A stretch of 9,832 nucleotides of DNA, taken from CAZQSS01 sp964596405. GTDB taxonomy: Bacteria; Patescibacteriota; Patescibacteriia; Magasanikbacterales; UBA10003. Location of the stretch: NCBI GenBank assembly GCA_964596405.1, contig CAZQSS010000033.1, positions 1-9,832 of the forward strand. Direction: 5' to 3'. Below are positions 1 through 6,291 of the stretch, piece by piece (position 1 is the first letter of the stretch; the number at the start of each line of letters is the position of its first letter). The position numbers were made by a program, and so were the translations under genes. The notes beneath the pieces were generated by a model, which was not told the DNA's origin, searched no databases, and saw only the letters and a list, made by a program, of their open reading frames with translations.

Positions 1-82
1 CGATAACAGCGGCTAAAGATACAACACCCATGATGATTTTCCAAAAATTTCTCTTAATCTTTACTCTGGCGTGATCTGACAT
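1..82 (-). CDS. N-terminus of an unidentified membrane protein (partial)
   Basis: An ATG at 82 opens a frame that runs off the left edge of the window. The 27 visible residues are MSDHARVKIKR followed by a hydrophobic stretch (NFWKIIMGVVSLAAVI). This is a short basic cytoplasmic end leading into a membrane helix or signal anchor. The start lies 9 bases after the stop codon of the Cys-rich protein gene, so the two are probably cotranscribed from the operator-controlled promoter near 875-903. No clear ribosome binding site is visible. Too little is present to name a family. If it is real, it is a second candidate target of the BlaI-type repressor. Confidence 0.55.
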   Translation of the reverse strand, partial: MSDHARVKIKRNFWKIIMGVVSLAAVI

Positions 83-91
83 ACCAAATTT

Positions 92-829
92 TTAACAACC
101 GCCCACCATGCCGGGCGCGTCTTTAATATCCGACGGCAACGGAGCTGCTTTACTGGAGGCGCTGTATTTGGGCAATTTAAGATCTAAAAGCAGTGAAGCG
201 ACATCCGGAGTAAACTGGCCGCTCTGCATCTGCTCTCCCACTTTTTTAGTCATTTGTTTAGGAAAAAATCTGCCCTTCCAACGCGCCAGCTCCCGTAAAA
301 TCTGATCGTTGGAATGTTCCTTAGTATGATTTTGAATTAAATAAGCCGCCAAACCGCGCATGGCTTGTGAGTGGGCACAACCGCAAGCCGCTTCGCCGTC
401 TTTAGAAATCAGCGATTTGACGCCGCAACAATACTCACAGGCAATTCTCATGCCGACATCAATATAGCGCTTTAGATCCTCGCCGGCCAAAACAATTTTT
501 TTGTTGCCATAGGTCGGATCAAACTGTTTCATTATGTCCATAGATATTTGAACATCATCAAAAGATACGCCCAGTTCTTGCCCGTAAACTTGGGGTACAC
601 CCCGCGAGATCGCCAGGCTGGCCGCGTCTTGCGCCAAATCGCCGGTCAATTTGGCGTCGCCGCCACCCCCCAACCTGATGTTGGTCAGACGATTCAAAAA
701 ACCGGAATGATGCATACCCATCATTTCTTTACTTTGCGCCAAAACCGCTTGGTTCAATATCGGCATGGCCAAAAGCACAAATAACAAAACAAAATTGACT
801 ATATATAAATACTTCTTTGGTTGAAGCAT
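92..829 (-). CDS. Membrane-anchored or secreted Cys/His/Met-rich protein, putative BlaI target
   Basis: The 245 residues begin with a hydrophobic segment (about residues 9-24) and end the leader in AVLAQ, which suits either a signal peptide or an anchor. Just after it comes MMGMHH, a methionine/histidine cluster. The centre holds CEYCCGV (about 131-137) and CGCAHSQAMRG (about 149-159), and the last residue is Cys. Together these give C-x2-CC...CGC-x-H, which looks like a metal or thiol site. I do not recognise a named family and assign no activity. The start could be ATG 829 or TTG 838; ATG is preferred because neither has a good ribosome binding site. The gene has its own promoter, overlapped by the same operator dyad found in front of blaI, so repression by the neighbouring BlaI protein is likely. 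Copper or another soft metal is a guess. Confidence 0.75.
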   Translation of the reverse strand: MLQPKKYLYIVNFVLLFVLLAMPILNQAVLAQSKEMMGMHHSGFLNRLTNIRLGGGGDAKLTGDLAQDAASLAISRGVPQVYGQELGVSFDDVQISMDIMKQFDPTYGNKKIVLAGEDLKRYIDVGMRIACEYCCGVKSLISKDGEAACGCAHSQAMRGLAAYLIQNHTKEHSNDQILRELARWKGRFFPKQMTKKVGEQMQSGQFTPDVASLLLDLKLPKYSASSKAAPLPSDIKDAPGMVGGC

Positions 830-864
830 ATCCGTCAAAATTTAAAATTCCATTAAATTAACAA

Positions 865-885
865 CCTACTACATAGTATAGTAGG
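865..885. promoter_or_regulatory. BlaI/MecI-type operator
   Basis: This is an inverted repeat with perfect 7-bp arms, CCTACTA and TAGTAGG, around a 7-bp centre. The core TACTA-N7-TAGTA (867-883) closely resembles the TACTACATATGTAGTA type of dyad bound by MecI/BlaI repressors. It covers the -10 box of the promoter for the Cys-rich protein gene. The same core with the same spacing lies before blaI at 2742-2758. Confidence 0.75.
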
Positions 886-903
886 CACTGGGTTTTTTGT
901 CAA
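875..903 (-). promoter_or_regulatory. Sigma70-type promoter of the Cys-rich protein gene
   Basis: On the minus strand, TTGACA (898-903) is followed by a 17-base spacer and TATACT (875-880), a near-consensus promoter. It begins only 20 bases after the M56 gene stop codon, so this gene is a separate transcription unit. The operator dyad lies across the -10 box, as expected for steric repression. Confidence 0.8.
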
Positions 904-922
904 ACAGACCTATCCACAGCCC

Positions 923-1972
923 TTACTTCTGACAAGACCAGGTTTTGGCCTCTGGCGCCTCCGGCAAACAACTTGAAGCGGCCATGGGCTCGGCCATTGA
1001 ACACTGCACGTAATGGACCGGCTCTTCTTGAGTCATGGGGCAAAAGGCGCCGGCTTCGGCCGCGCTGATTTTGGGTGAATTAAGCGCCGAATCTACCATT
1101 AAAAAAGCGGCCACGAGAACCAACAAACCAACGGCGGCTTTGAAATTCAAAAATTTAAACTGAGGCTGATAATTACTGTCAGCCAGTTTATTAATCCTCT
1201 CTTCGGTAATGTGACTAAAAAATGAAACCATCAGATAATGACGCACCAAAATCTCTTCTTCCCATTTAATAATCTTGTAGAGCGCCCGGGCCAGCGGCAT
1301 TTTGTTTTTAAACCCATCCGTGGCGCATTCATCGGCCGCCAATTCAGTATAGGTGATGTATTTTTTAAAAAACACGCCAAAGACGGGGATAAAAAATAAA
1401 ATCCCGGCCGCCACTTTCATCAACAAAGTTTTAACCGGTTCACGCGCCAAAAGATGATGCCGCTCATGCAAAAGCACGGCCGTCAATTCTTCTTGATTCA
1501 GTTTGTCAATCAGTCCAGAAGACAAACAAATTTTGGGCTGCCAAAAACCAAAACAAAAAACCGCCGGTTCGCTTTTATCAATTTCCACCACCTGATTGTC
1601 CAAACCCAACCGACTGGAAGCATTTTTTAATTTTAATGACGCCTCTTGGCGACGCTCAAGATTTTGAGCGATAAAACGGCGCGTCGCTATAATTGAGCGG
1701 CCTGTCTTAAAAATAGTGAACCCGATAAAAACCGCCAAAAAAACGCCCAACAAAATCAAAGATGAAAAAATAAACGGATGATCGACGAACTGCCAATGAT
1801 TGGCGCAACCGCAAATCGCGTCAATTTTTTGATTCAGCCCATGGCCCACCAAAACCAACCGCGGATATAGTTTGACGCCCAAAAAAATCAACCCGGCCAG
1901 AAAAACCGCGCCCAACCCGAGCGTCTCCCAAAAAATGATATTGGCCTTTTTTTGTAAATCGCTCTTTGGCAT
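923..1972 (-). CDS. BlaR1/MecR1-like M56 family membrane metallopeptidase
   Basis: The 349-residue protein has membrane helices near residues 16-33, 69-89, 187-204 and 279-296. The zinc-protease motif HERHH (about 169-173) is followed by the third-ligand glutamate of TELAADECA (about 210), as in M56 peptidases. In the family, such proteins sense an external stimulus and trigger cleavage of a BlaI-type repressor. This protein has no penicillin-binding sensor domain. After the last helix there is only a tail of about 48 residues, rich in Cys, Met and His (FCPM, VQCSM, SSC, WSC), and the first outside loop has CGCANHW. That suggests metal or redox sensing rather than beta-lactams. It follows blaI in the same direction, separated by an inverted-repeat element. 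ATG 1972 is chosen because upstream codons (from GTG 2005) lie within the repeat and would give the same CGVDILG peptide as at blaI. Confidence 0.85.
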   Translation of the reverse strand: MPKSDLQKKANIIFWETLGLGAVFLAGLIFLGVKLYPRLVLVGHGLNQKIDAICGCANHWQFVDHPFIFSSLILLGVFLAVFIGFTIFKTGRSIIATRRFIAQNLERRQEASLKLKNASSRLGLDNQVVEIDKSEPAVFCFGFWQPKICLSSGLIDKLNQEELTAVLLHERHHLLAREPVKTLLMKVAAGILFFIPVFGVFFKKYITYTELAADECATDGFKNKMPLARALYKIIKWEEEILVRHYLMVSFFSHITEERINKLADSNYQPQFKFLNFKAAVGLLVLVAAFLMVDSALNSPKISAAEAGAFCPMTQEEPVHYVQCSMAEPMAASSCLPEAPEAKTWSCQK

Positions 1973-2113
1973 ACCCAGTATATCAACCCCGCATGATTTC
2001 ATCACTTGGAGGATTTTAGTTTAATTATTTTTTTAATTTTGATAGCCTAGTAATTTCAACTTGTCATTTATGTTTCACGAAGTGAAACTTGCGGGGTTGT
2101 ATTACTGGGCATA
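1970..2113. repeat. Inverted-repeat element, copy 1, between blaI and the M56 gene
   Basis: A 144-bp segment is bounded by 24-bp inverted repeats (1970-1993 and 2090-2113) with about five mismatches. The left end includes the M56 start codon and the right end abuts the blaI stop codon. Inside are a small hairpin, GTTTCAC-GAA-GTGAAAC (2072-2088), and TTTTGATAGCCTAGTAAT, which copy 2 (2498-2737) also carries. It could be a non-autonomous mobile element or a structured intercistronic RNA. No transposase is present. Confidence 0.75.
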
Positions 2114-2500
2114 TTATCTGATTTTTTTGAGCTTCTGGCGCCACTCTTCCAAATTCTTAAGACTGCTGCTTTCAACCGCGTCAACAAATTGAGCCACCGC
2201 CACTTCGCCAAACTCTTTAAGCAAGCCGCTGATGGCCCGCTTGGAAGCGGCGGCTAAAAAATTGGCCTTGGCCTGAAATGCTGTGTAAACATAAGCGCCA
2301 TCGCCGTTGAACTTGCGCTTCAAAACCAGCTTATCGCAAAGCCGGCCCATCACCGTCATAACTGTGGTGTAAGCAATATCTCTTTTTTTCTTCAGCCGAT
2401 TCAAAACTTGACGCACTGACGCGCTTTCCAAATTCCAAACGGCCTCCATTATTTCGGCTTCCAACTCGCCTAAAGATGTTTTGATTTTGTTATTTTTCAT
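2114..2500 (-). CDS. blaI: BlaI/MecI/CopY-family transcriptional repressor
   Basis: The 128-residue protein matches the usual length of this family. Residues about 9-75 form the winged-helix domain, with the characteristic LGELEAEIMEAVW start and the recognition-helix region AYTTVMTVMGRL. The C-terminal helices (ISGLLKEFGEVAVAQFVDAV) match the dimerisation part. Family members bind dyads of the TACTA...TAGTA type as dimers and are inactivated by proteolysis (BlaI, MecI) or metal (CopY). Its own promoter carries such a dyad at 2742-2758, implying autorepression, and a second dyad controls the Cys-rich protein gene. ATG 2500 is preferred. A start at 2530 would add MIKCGVDILG, which is encoded by the flanking repeat and is nearly the same as the extension at the M56 gene. 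No Shine-Dalgarno sequence is evident. No beta-lactamase is encoded nearby, so the symbol is a family label only. Confidence 0.88.
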   Translation of the reverse strand: MKNNKIKTSLGELEAEIMEAVWNLESASVRQVLNRLKKKRDIAYTTVMTVMGRLCDKLVLKRKFNGDGAYVYTAFQAKANFLAAASKRAISGLLKEFGEVAVAQFVDAVESSSLKNLEEWRQKLKKIR

Positions 2501-2737
2501 ACCCAGTATATCAACCCCGCACTTTATCATTGGGGATTCTAACTAATTATTTATACTTTTGATAGCCTAGTAATACCACAAAATTTTTTGTGTTCTACGA
2601 AGTAAAACTTGCCCGCCTTGCCAAAGCCAATTGACAAAGACAGATACTTCTAGCAGACCCTTCCTGAATCAAATATTTCATATTTGATTTAGCTTGCTGG
2701 CAATTGGCGGGCAGGCGGGGTTGTATTACTGGGCATA
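2498..2737. repeat. Inverted-repeat element, copy 2, upstream of blaI
   Basis: This is a second copy of the element at 1970-2113. Its left end (2498-2520) is identical to copy 1 over 23 bases and includes the blaI start codon. Its right end (2716-2737) is identical to copy 1 over 22 bases. The ends are inverted relative to each other with about 17 of 22 positions pairing. The middle shares TTTTGATAGCCTAGTAAT with copy 1. It is longer because of a 104-bp insertion (2612-2715). It forms the leader of the blaI transcript, between promoter and start codon. Together with the promoter and the 110-bp repeat it accounts for the whole gene-free stretch 2501-2887. Confidence 0.75.
2612..2715. repeat. 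Palindromic insertion nested in inverted-repeat copy 2
   Basis: Copy 1 reads AACTTG directly followed by CGGGGTTG; copy 2 has 104 extra bases at exactly that junction. The insertion starts with CCCGCC and CCAATTG and ends with CAATTGG and CGGGC, so its ends are roughly inverted. It contains a perfect 10-bp hairpin, AATCAAATAT-TTC-ATATTTGATT (2667-2689). No coding frame is apparent. Confidence 0.65.
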
Positions 2738-2741
2738 TAGC

Positions 2742-2758
2742 TACTACACTAGATAGTA
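2742..2758. promoter_or_regulatory. BlaI/MecI-type operator before blaI
   Basis: TACTA (2742-2746) and TAGTA (2754-2758) form a dyad around a 7-base centre. This is the same arms and spacing as the dyad before the Cys-rich protein gene (867-883). It overlaps the -10 box of the blaI promoter, which fits autorepression of the blaI-M56 operon. Confidence 0.75.
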
Positions 2759-2781
2759 CACCCAATCCGGTTGACTGTCAA
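2753..2781 (-). promoter_or_regulatory. Sigma70-type promoter of the blaI-M56 operon
   Basis: On the minus strand, TTGACA (2776-2781) is followed by 17 bases and TACTAT (2753-2758), with a TG one base upstream of the -10 box. The -35 box is formed by the terminal GTTGAC of the 110-bp repeat plus one flanking base. The upstream edge of the operator coincides with the -10 box. Confidence 0.75.
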
Positions 2782-2886
2782 CCCCAGCCGCCTTCAAGGT
2801 TCTTTGCTGACAAAATTTAAATCACGGTTCTTCTTTGTTGCGTGGCTGAGAGCGCTCAATTGTATCCAAACAGGCGGCGGGGTCAA
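2777..2886. repeat. 110-bp terminal-inverted-repeat element, copy 1, after uvrD
   Basis: It begins GTCAACCCCAGCCGCC and ends GGCGGCGGGGTCAA, so the ends pair with one small interruption and would fold into a long hairpin. It matches 9511-9621 at about 89 of 111 aligned positions by hand count, in the same orientation. It starts one base past the uvrD stop codon and ends within the blaI promoter. It may end uvrD transcription, encode a structured RNA, or be a small mobile element. No target-site duplication is visible. Confidence 0.75.
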
Positions 2887-2887
2887 A

Positions 2888-4915
2888 TCACAAATCCTCA
2901 ATGCTTTTCAAAAATTCGCGAGGACGGCGGCGGGCGTCTTTGCCCTCTTCAATCGTGGGCAGATCGTCGCTAAAGTCGTCATCCAAAAAATCTTTTTCTT
3001 TACCGCGTTTTTCAATCAAATGATGGCCGATTTCATCCAAAAACGGCGAGGCCAAATTATAATTAAAATCAAAACTTTTCTGCGGATAAGTTAAATACAA
3101 ATGGCTTTTGGCGCGCGTAATGGCCACGTAAAACAAACGCCGCTCTTCTTCTTCGCCGCCCTCTTCTAAAAGCGCCCGCTCGTTGGGGAAGGCCCGGGCC
3201 GCCAAATTGATTATAAAAACCGCCTCCCACTCCAGCCCCTTGGCCTGATGGACGGTTGAAAGGACTAATTTATCAACGGCCGCTTTTGACTTTTGCCCAT
3301 AATTCTCATCCAAGACCGCCTCAGCCAAAAAACTGCCCAGATCTTTCTGCGTCTGCGCGTAGCCGGCCAATTGTTTCAAATCATCAAAACGGTCATCAGC
3401 GTCTTCATATTCATCTCTCAGATAATCGCCATAAACCGAATTGACCAAAGTTTCAATTATCTCGCCCGAACCCTTTTCTTTGCTTTTTATCATTTCATCG
3501 GCCAAAGTTTTAAAATCTTCCCAACCGGCTTGAGCCGGCCGGCTAATGAGGCCGGCCAAATCCTGTTTCACTAACTCTTCCAAAGACGGCGCCCGGCCGG
3601 CTTCGGCGCTAATCAGTTTGGCCGTTTCGGCGCCAATCCCCCGAAAACGCGTCAGAGCCCGGAACCAAGCGGCCGAGTCGCGGGGATTTTCCAAAATGCG
3701 CAAAAAAGCCAAAATATCTTTTATATGAGCGCGCTCAAAAAATTTAAGACCGCCGCGAAAATCATAAGGTATGCCGCGACGGGTTAGTTCCATTTCCAAC
3801 GCCTGAGCGTGAAAAGCGGCGCGAAAAAGCACGGCCATGTCTTGAAGCTTGAAACCTGCCTGCCCGCCGATGAGGCGGGAAGCTTGAAGCTCGGCAATCT
3901 TTTTGACGATAAAAGCCGCTTCGTCATTAGGTGTGTCGTGGCGCACTACCTGGGGCTTAAAGTAGGACTCGCGCAAACTGGTCAGATTTTTGGGAAATTG
4001 TTTGATGTTCTGCCTGATGACTTCATTGGCCAAATCCAAAATCTCGGGCGTGGAACGATAGTTGGTCTCCAACCGAAAAATTTTCGCGCCCGGATAATCG
4101 CGTTCAAACTCCAAGATATTGCTGATGTCGGCCGCGCGAAAAGAATAAATTGACTGGGCATCATCGCCCACCACCAGCAGATTATGATGATGCGAAGCCA
4201 AAAATTTAATGATGGCCGCCTGAATGCGGTTGGTATCCTGATATTCATCAACTAAAATATATTGAAATTGCTCCGCCAATTTTTGCCTTACATCATCGCG
4301 CTCGGCCAGGAGCCTCAGCCAAAAAACCAGCAAATCGTCAAAATCCACGGCGTTGGCTTCTTGTTTCTTTTTTTGATACTGGCCAACCACCGCTTCAATG
4401 TCAACTAAATGAGGCAGCAGGCGCGGATCTTTCATCTCTATCACTTCATTTAAAGATTTTTGCGAATTGCGGCTAAAAGAGTAAAGACTTTTAATAATGC
4501 GGGCCGATGGAAACCGATTGGCGCGGTCAGCCAAACCCATGTCTTTAAGACAATGCTTGAGAATGGTCTCGGCATCGTCTTCATCTAAAATACTAAAATT
4601 GGAAGCGAATCCCAGGTGCCCGGCGTAATGACGCAAAACCCGATTAGCTAAAGAATGAAAAGTGCCGGCCCAAAAACCGGTCTGTATACCGGTCAAGGTC
4701 TTAACCCGGCTGATCATTTGGTTAGCGGCCTTGTTGGTAAAAGTCAAAAGCAACATATTTTCCGGCTTGACGCCCTTTTCCAACAAATAGGCGGTACGGT
4801 AAGTAATGGCGCGCGTTTTGCCGCTGCCGGCGCCGGCCAAAACTAAACAAAAGCCGTCGCCTTCTTTAACGACAGCTAATTGTTCTTTGTTTAACTGATT
4901 CTCAAAATCAATCAT
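2888..4915 (-). CDS. uvrD: UvrD/PcrA-type superfamily 1A 3'-5' DNA helicase
   Basis: The 675-residue protein carries the ordered helicase motifs. These are a Q-motif region (FENQLNKEQLAVV, 4-16), Walker A AGAGSGKT (27-34), LLTFTNKAA (Ia), GTFHSLA (84-90), DEYQDT (motif II, 223-228), VGDDAQSIYSFRAA (III, 249-262), ETNYRST (IV, 283-289), STVHQAKGLE (V, about 553-562) and EERRLFYVAITRA (VI, 590-602). The family unwinds DNA in nucleotide excision and mismatch repair and clears replication forks. PcrA and UvrD are usually some 700-740 residues, so this one is slightly short, mainly at the C-terminus. Residues about 344-353 (QASRLIGGQA) appear to be an in-frame palindromic insertion before the conserved GFKLQDMAVLFR. 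The start lies 4 bases after the C39-like gene stop, indicating cotranscription. It ends in TGA just before the 110-bp repeat. Confidence 0.93.
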   Translation of the reverse strand: MIDFENQLNKEQLAVVKEGDGFCLVLAGAGSGKTRAITYRTAYLLEKGVKPENMLLLTFTNKAANQMISRVKTLTGIQTGFWAGTFHSLANRVLRHYAGHLGFASNFSILDEDDAETILKHCLKDMGLADRANRFPSARIIKSLYSFSRNSQKSLNEVIEMKDPRLLPHLVDIEAVVGQYQKKKQEANAVDFDDLLVFWLRLLAERDDVRQKLAEQFQYILVDEYQDTNRIQAAIIKFLASHHHNLLVVGDDAQSIYSFRAADISNILEFERDYPGAKIFRLETNYRSTPEILDLANEVIRQNIKQFPKNLTSLRESYFKPQVVRHDTPNDEAAFIVKKIAELQASRLIGGQAGFKLQDMAVLFRAAFHAQALEMELTRRGIPYDFRGGLKFFERAHIKDILAFLRILENPRDSAAWFRALTRFRGIGAETAKLISAEAGRAPSLEELVKQDLAGLISRPAQAGWEDFKTLADEMIKSKEKGSGEIIETLVNSVYGDYLRDEYEDADDRFDDLKQLAGYAQTQKDLGSFLAEAVLDENYGQKSKAAVDKLVLSTVHQAKGLEWEAVFIINLAARAFPNERALLEEGGEEEERRLFYVAITRAKSHLYLTYPQKSFDFNYNLASPFLDEIGHHLIEKRGKEKDFLDDDFSDDLPTIEEGKDARRRPREFLKSIEDL
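3845..3888. repeat. Palindromic insertion inside uvrD
   Basis: The 9-bp direct repeat AAGCTTGAA (3845-3853 and 3880-3888) brackets a segment containing CCTGCCTG and the hairpin CCCGCC-GATGA-GGCGGG (3863-3879). It encodes about ten residues that interrupt an otherwise normal UvrD sequence between KKIAEL and GFKLQDMAVL. The sequence belongs to the CCTGCC-rich repeats seen between genes in this window. The frame is kept. Confidence 0.6.
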
Positions 4916-4919
4916 GAAA

Positions 4920-5750
4920 CTATCTTACAACAATCATCGCCTTCCGTCCATCCAAAACATTGCCACCCGGCACCCAGTCGTGAATCGCCTTATACAAAAC
5001 ATCTATTTTATAAATATAGTCGGCGCCGCGCTTGGTACCCGGGTCGTTGGTGATAAAATATCCGTTTTTGGTATAGCCCTTTATGACTAACATGTGATAA
5101 GGCGGACCGCCCCCTCGAAAATTGGGGTTAAAAAGCAGTTTGCCCGCCGCCGGCACAATTACCGGCCGTCCCGCGGCCAATTCTTTTTTAATATCATCAA
5201 TCGTAATATCATAAACGGCTTTAACGCCGGTCAAACCAAAATATTCTTTGAGGATTTGGACGGTTTCTTCCACCGTTGTGTCTTCAAAAAAACCGAATTT
5301 ATTTTTTTCCCAAGCTACGACTTTTTGAATCGCGTCTTCCATTTCTTGTTTGGTAAAACCGGTTTTCTTTTTAAAAAAGGCGTTAAACATTATCACCGAT
5401 GCCTCTTCGCAAGCGTCTTCATGCAGGGCATCCCAAAGGGCATTTGGCGCCTGCAAAACAAACGGCACTTTTAAATTTATCTCGGCCGGCAACTGATTTT
5501 TCACTTCGCTGATTTTTTTCTCAACTTTTTTACCATTACTATCGCCGCTATTCAATTTTTCCGTGTTAGATATTTCTAACACGGACGAAGTGGAAGCCTC
5601 AACTGATATAGCTTTGGGCAATTTTCTGACCCTGTTCCAATCTTCAAAAGATTGTTTAATTCCAACTCGATAATTAAACAATAATAATATTCCGCCAAAA
5701 AATATGACGGCCAAAACCGCTAATTTAATATTTTTAGCTCTTTTCGTCAT
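4920..5750 (-). CDS. Membrane-anchored C39-like cysteine peptidase
   Basis: The 276-residue protein starts with a basic end and a membrane helix (about 9-26), then a charged, low-complexity linker to about residue 90. The catalytic domain of the C39-like type (Peptidase_C39_2) follows. It has VPFVLQAPNALW (95-106), a Cys in HEDACEEAS (C114), a His in PPYHMLVIKGY (H219) and an Asp in TNDPG (D236), giving a Cys-His-Asp triad. Related proteins are extracytoplasmic thiol proteases of mostly unknown substrate. No ABC exporter is nearby, so a bacteriocin-leader peptidase role is not supported. It sits directly before uvrD (4-base gap) and after a small membrane protein, probably in one operon. No strong ribosome binding site is seen before the ATG. 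Confidence 0.82.
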   Translation of the reverse strand: MTKRAKNIKLAVLAVIFFGGILLLFNYRVGIKQSFEDWNRVRKLPKAISVEASTSSVLEISNTEKLNSGDSNGKKVEKKISEVKNQLPAEINLKVPFVLQAPNALWDALHEDACEEASVIMFNAFFKKKTGFTKQEMEDAIQKVVAWEKNKFGFFEDTTVEETVQILKEYFGLTGVKAVYDITIDDIKKELAAGRPVIVPAAGKLLFNPNFRGGGPPYHMLVIKGYTKNGYFITNDPGTKRGADYIYKIDVLYKAIHDWVPGGNVLDGRKAMIVVR

Positions 5751-5773
5751 TTGAAATCGGGCGCTTAATCCTT

Positions 5774-5797
5774 AGCCTGCCTGCCGGCAGGCAGGCT
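5774..5797. repeat. Perfect 24-bp palindrome of the CCTGCCGGCAGG family
   Basis: The arms AGCCTGCCTGCC and its complement meet with no loop. It lies in the 89-bp gap between the small membrane protein gene and the C39-like gene. The same core, with a C/T change at the centre, recurs near 6351 and 6847. Being inside a probable transcript, it would form a very stable hairpin. It has no T-run and so is not an obvious terminator. Confidence 0.8.
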
Positions 5798-5839
5798 TGC
5801 TTAATTCTTAATTCTTCAACCGGGGATTTGGAAATTTTA

Positions 5840-6202
5840 TCACTTAAGACATCCCATTGCCTTGAAAATCAAATCCGGTGAAGGTTTGATGGCGCCGGCC
5901 ATAATCCCGTTAAGATTCTGTTCGCCAATCTCCTTCTTTAAACAATCCTGGGTGGCCTTGGGTAAAGTATTGAGATTGGGAATGCCGCCAGTCTGGATAT
6001 TTTTAACCACATCGCCGATGGAGCCGGCCTGATTGACCACTGATTGGACGCCGCTCAAATTCGCCTTGAGGCTTTTGAGTTGAGAAAAAGCATCCAGGGG
6101 TTTGGTGCCCACCACCATAAAAAGAGCGGCCAAAACCAATAACCCAATTACGCTCCAAATCACGTAATAAATTACGCCGAAAATATGATAAAAAAACCCC
6201 AT
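5840..6202 (-). CDS. Small single-helix membrane protein of unknown function
   Basis: The 120 residues start with a strongly hydrophobic, aromatic-rich segment (about 5-31, FFYHIFGVIYYVIWSVIGLLVLAALFMVV), one membrane helix or anchor. A soluble part follows, with a helical, possibly coiled region (AFSQLKSLKANLSGVQSVVNQAGSIGD in the middle) and two Cys near the end (CLKKEIG and the terminal MGCLK). No family is recognised. It precedes the C39-like gene by 89 bases and has an extended -10 promoter upstream, so it may be the first gene of the operon ending with uvrD. Confidence 0.7.
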   Translation of the reverse strand: MGFFYHIFGVIYYVIWSVIGLLVLAALFMVVGTKPLDAFSQLKSLKANLSGVQSVVNQAGSIGDVVKNIQTGGIPNLNTLPKATQDCLKKEIGEQNLNGIMAGAIKPSPDLIFKAMGCLK

Positions 6203-6235
6203 AAAATTGAATTTAAATAACTTAATTCTATCTGT

Positions 6236-6244
6236 ATTATAACA
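6236..6244 (-). promoter_or_regulatory. Extended -10 promoter element
   Basis: The minus strand reads TGTTATAAT, a consensus -10 box with the TGn extension, about 35 bases upstream of the ATG at 6202. The best -35 candidates at 16-18 base spacing match poorly. It would drive the small membrane protein, C39-like and uvrD genes. Confidence 0.55.
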
Positions 6245-6291
6245 GCTTTTACTATGTTTGGCTACTTGACGCGCCGGCCACCTGGTCTTTT

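Noticed and set aside
1973..2005. Longer N-termini of the M56 protein and, at 2501-2530, of BlaI
   Set aside because: Both extensions encode the same CGVDILG peptide only because they read through copies of the same DNA repeat. The homologous protein sequences begin at the downstream ATG.
923..2530. Beta-lactam resistance locus
   Set aside because: BlaI and BlaR1-type genes are present, but the M56 protein lacks a penicillin-binding sensor domain and no beta-lactamase or PBP2a gene is in the window.
2777..2886. Insertion sequence with transposase
   Set aside because: The 110-bp repeat has terminal inverted repeats but no coding capacity and no visible target duplication; at most a non-autonomous element.
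2771..3094. Plus-strand frame of 107 codons over the uvrD end
   Set aside because: It runs through the 110-bp repeat and antisense to conserved UvrD codons; no start signal.
4920..5750. Bacteriocin-processing C39 peptidase of an ABC exporter
   Set aside because: The protein is a stand-alone anchored C39-like domain with no ABC or transmembrane exporter part and no double-glycine peptide gene nearby.
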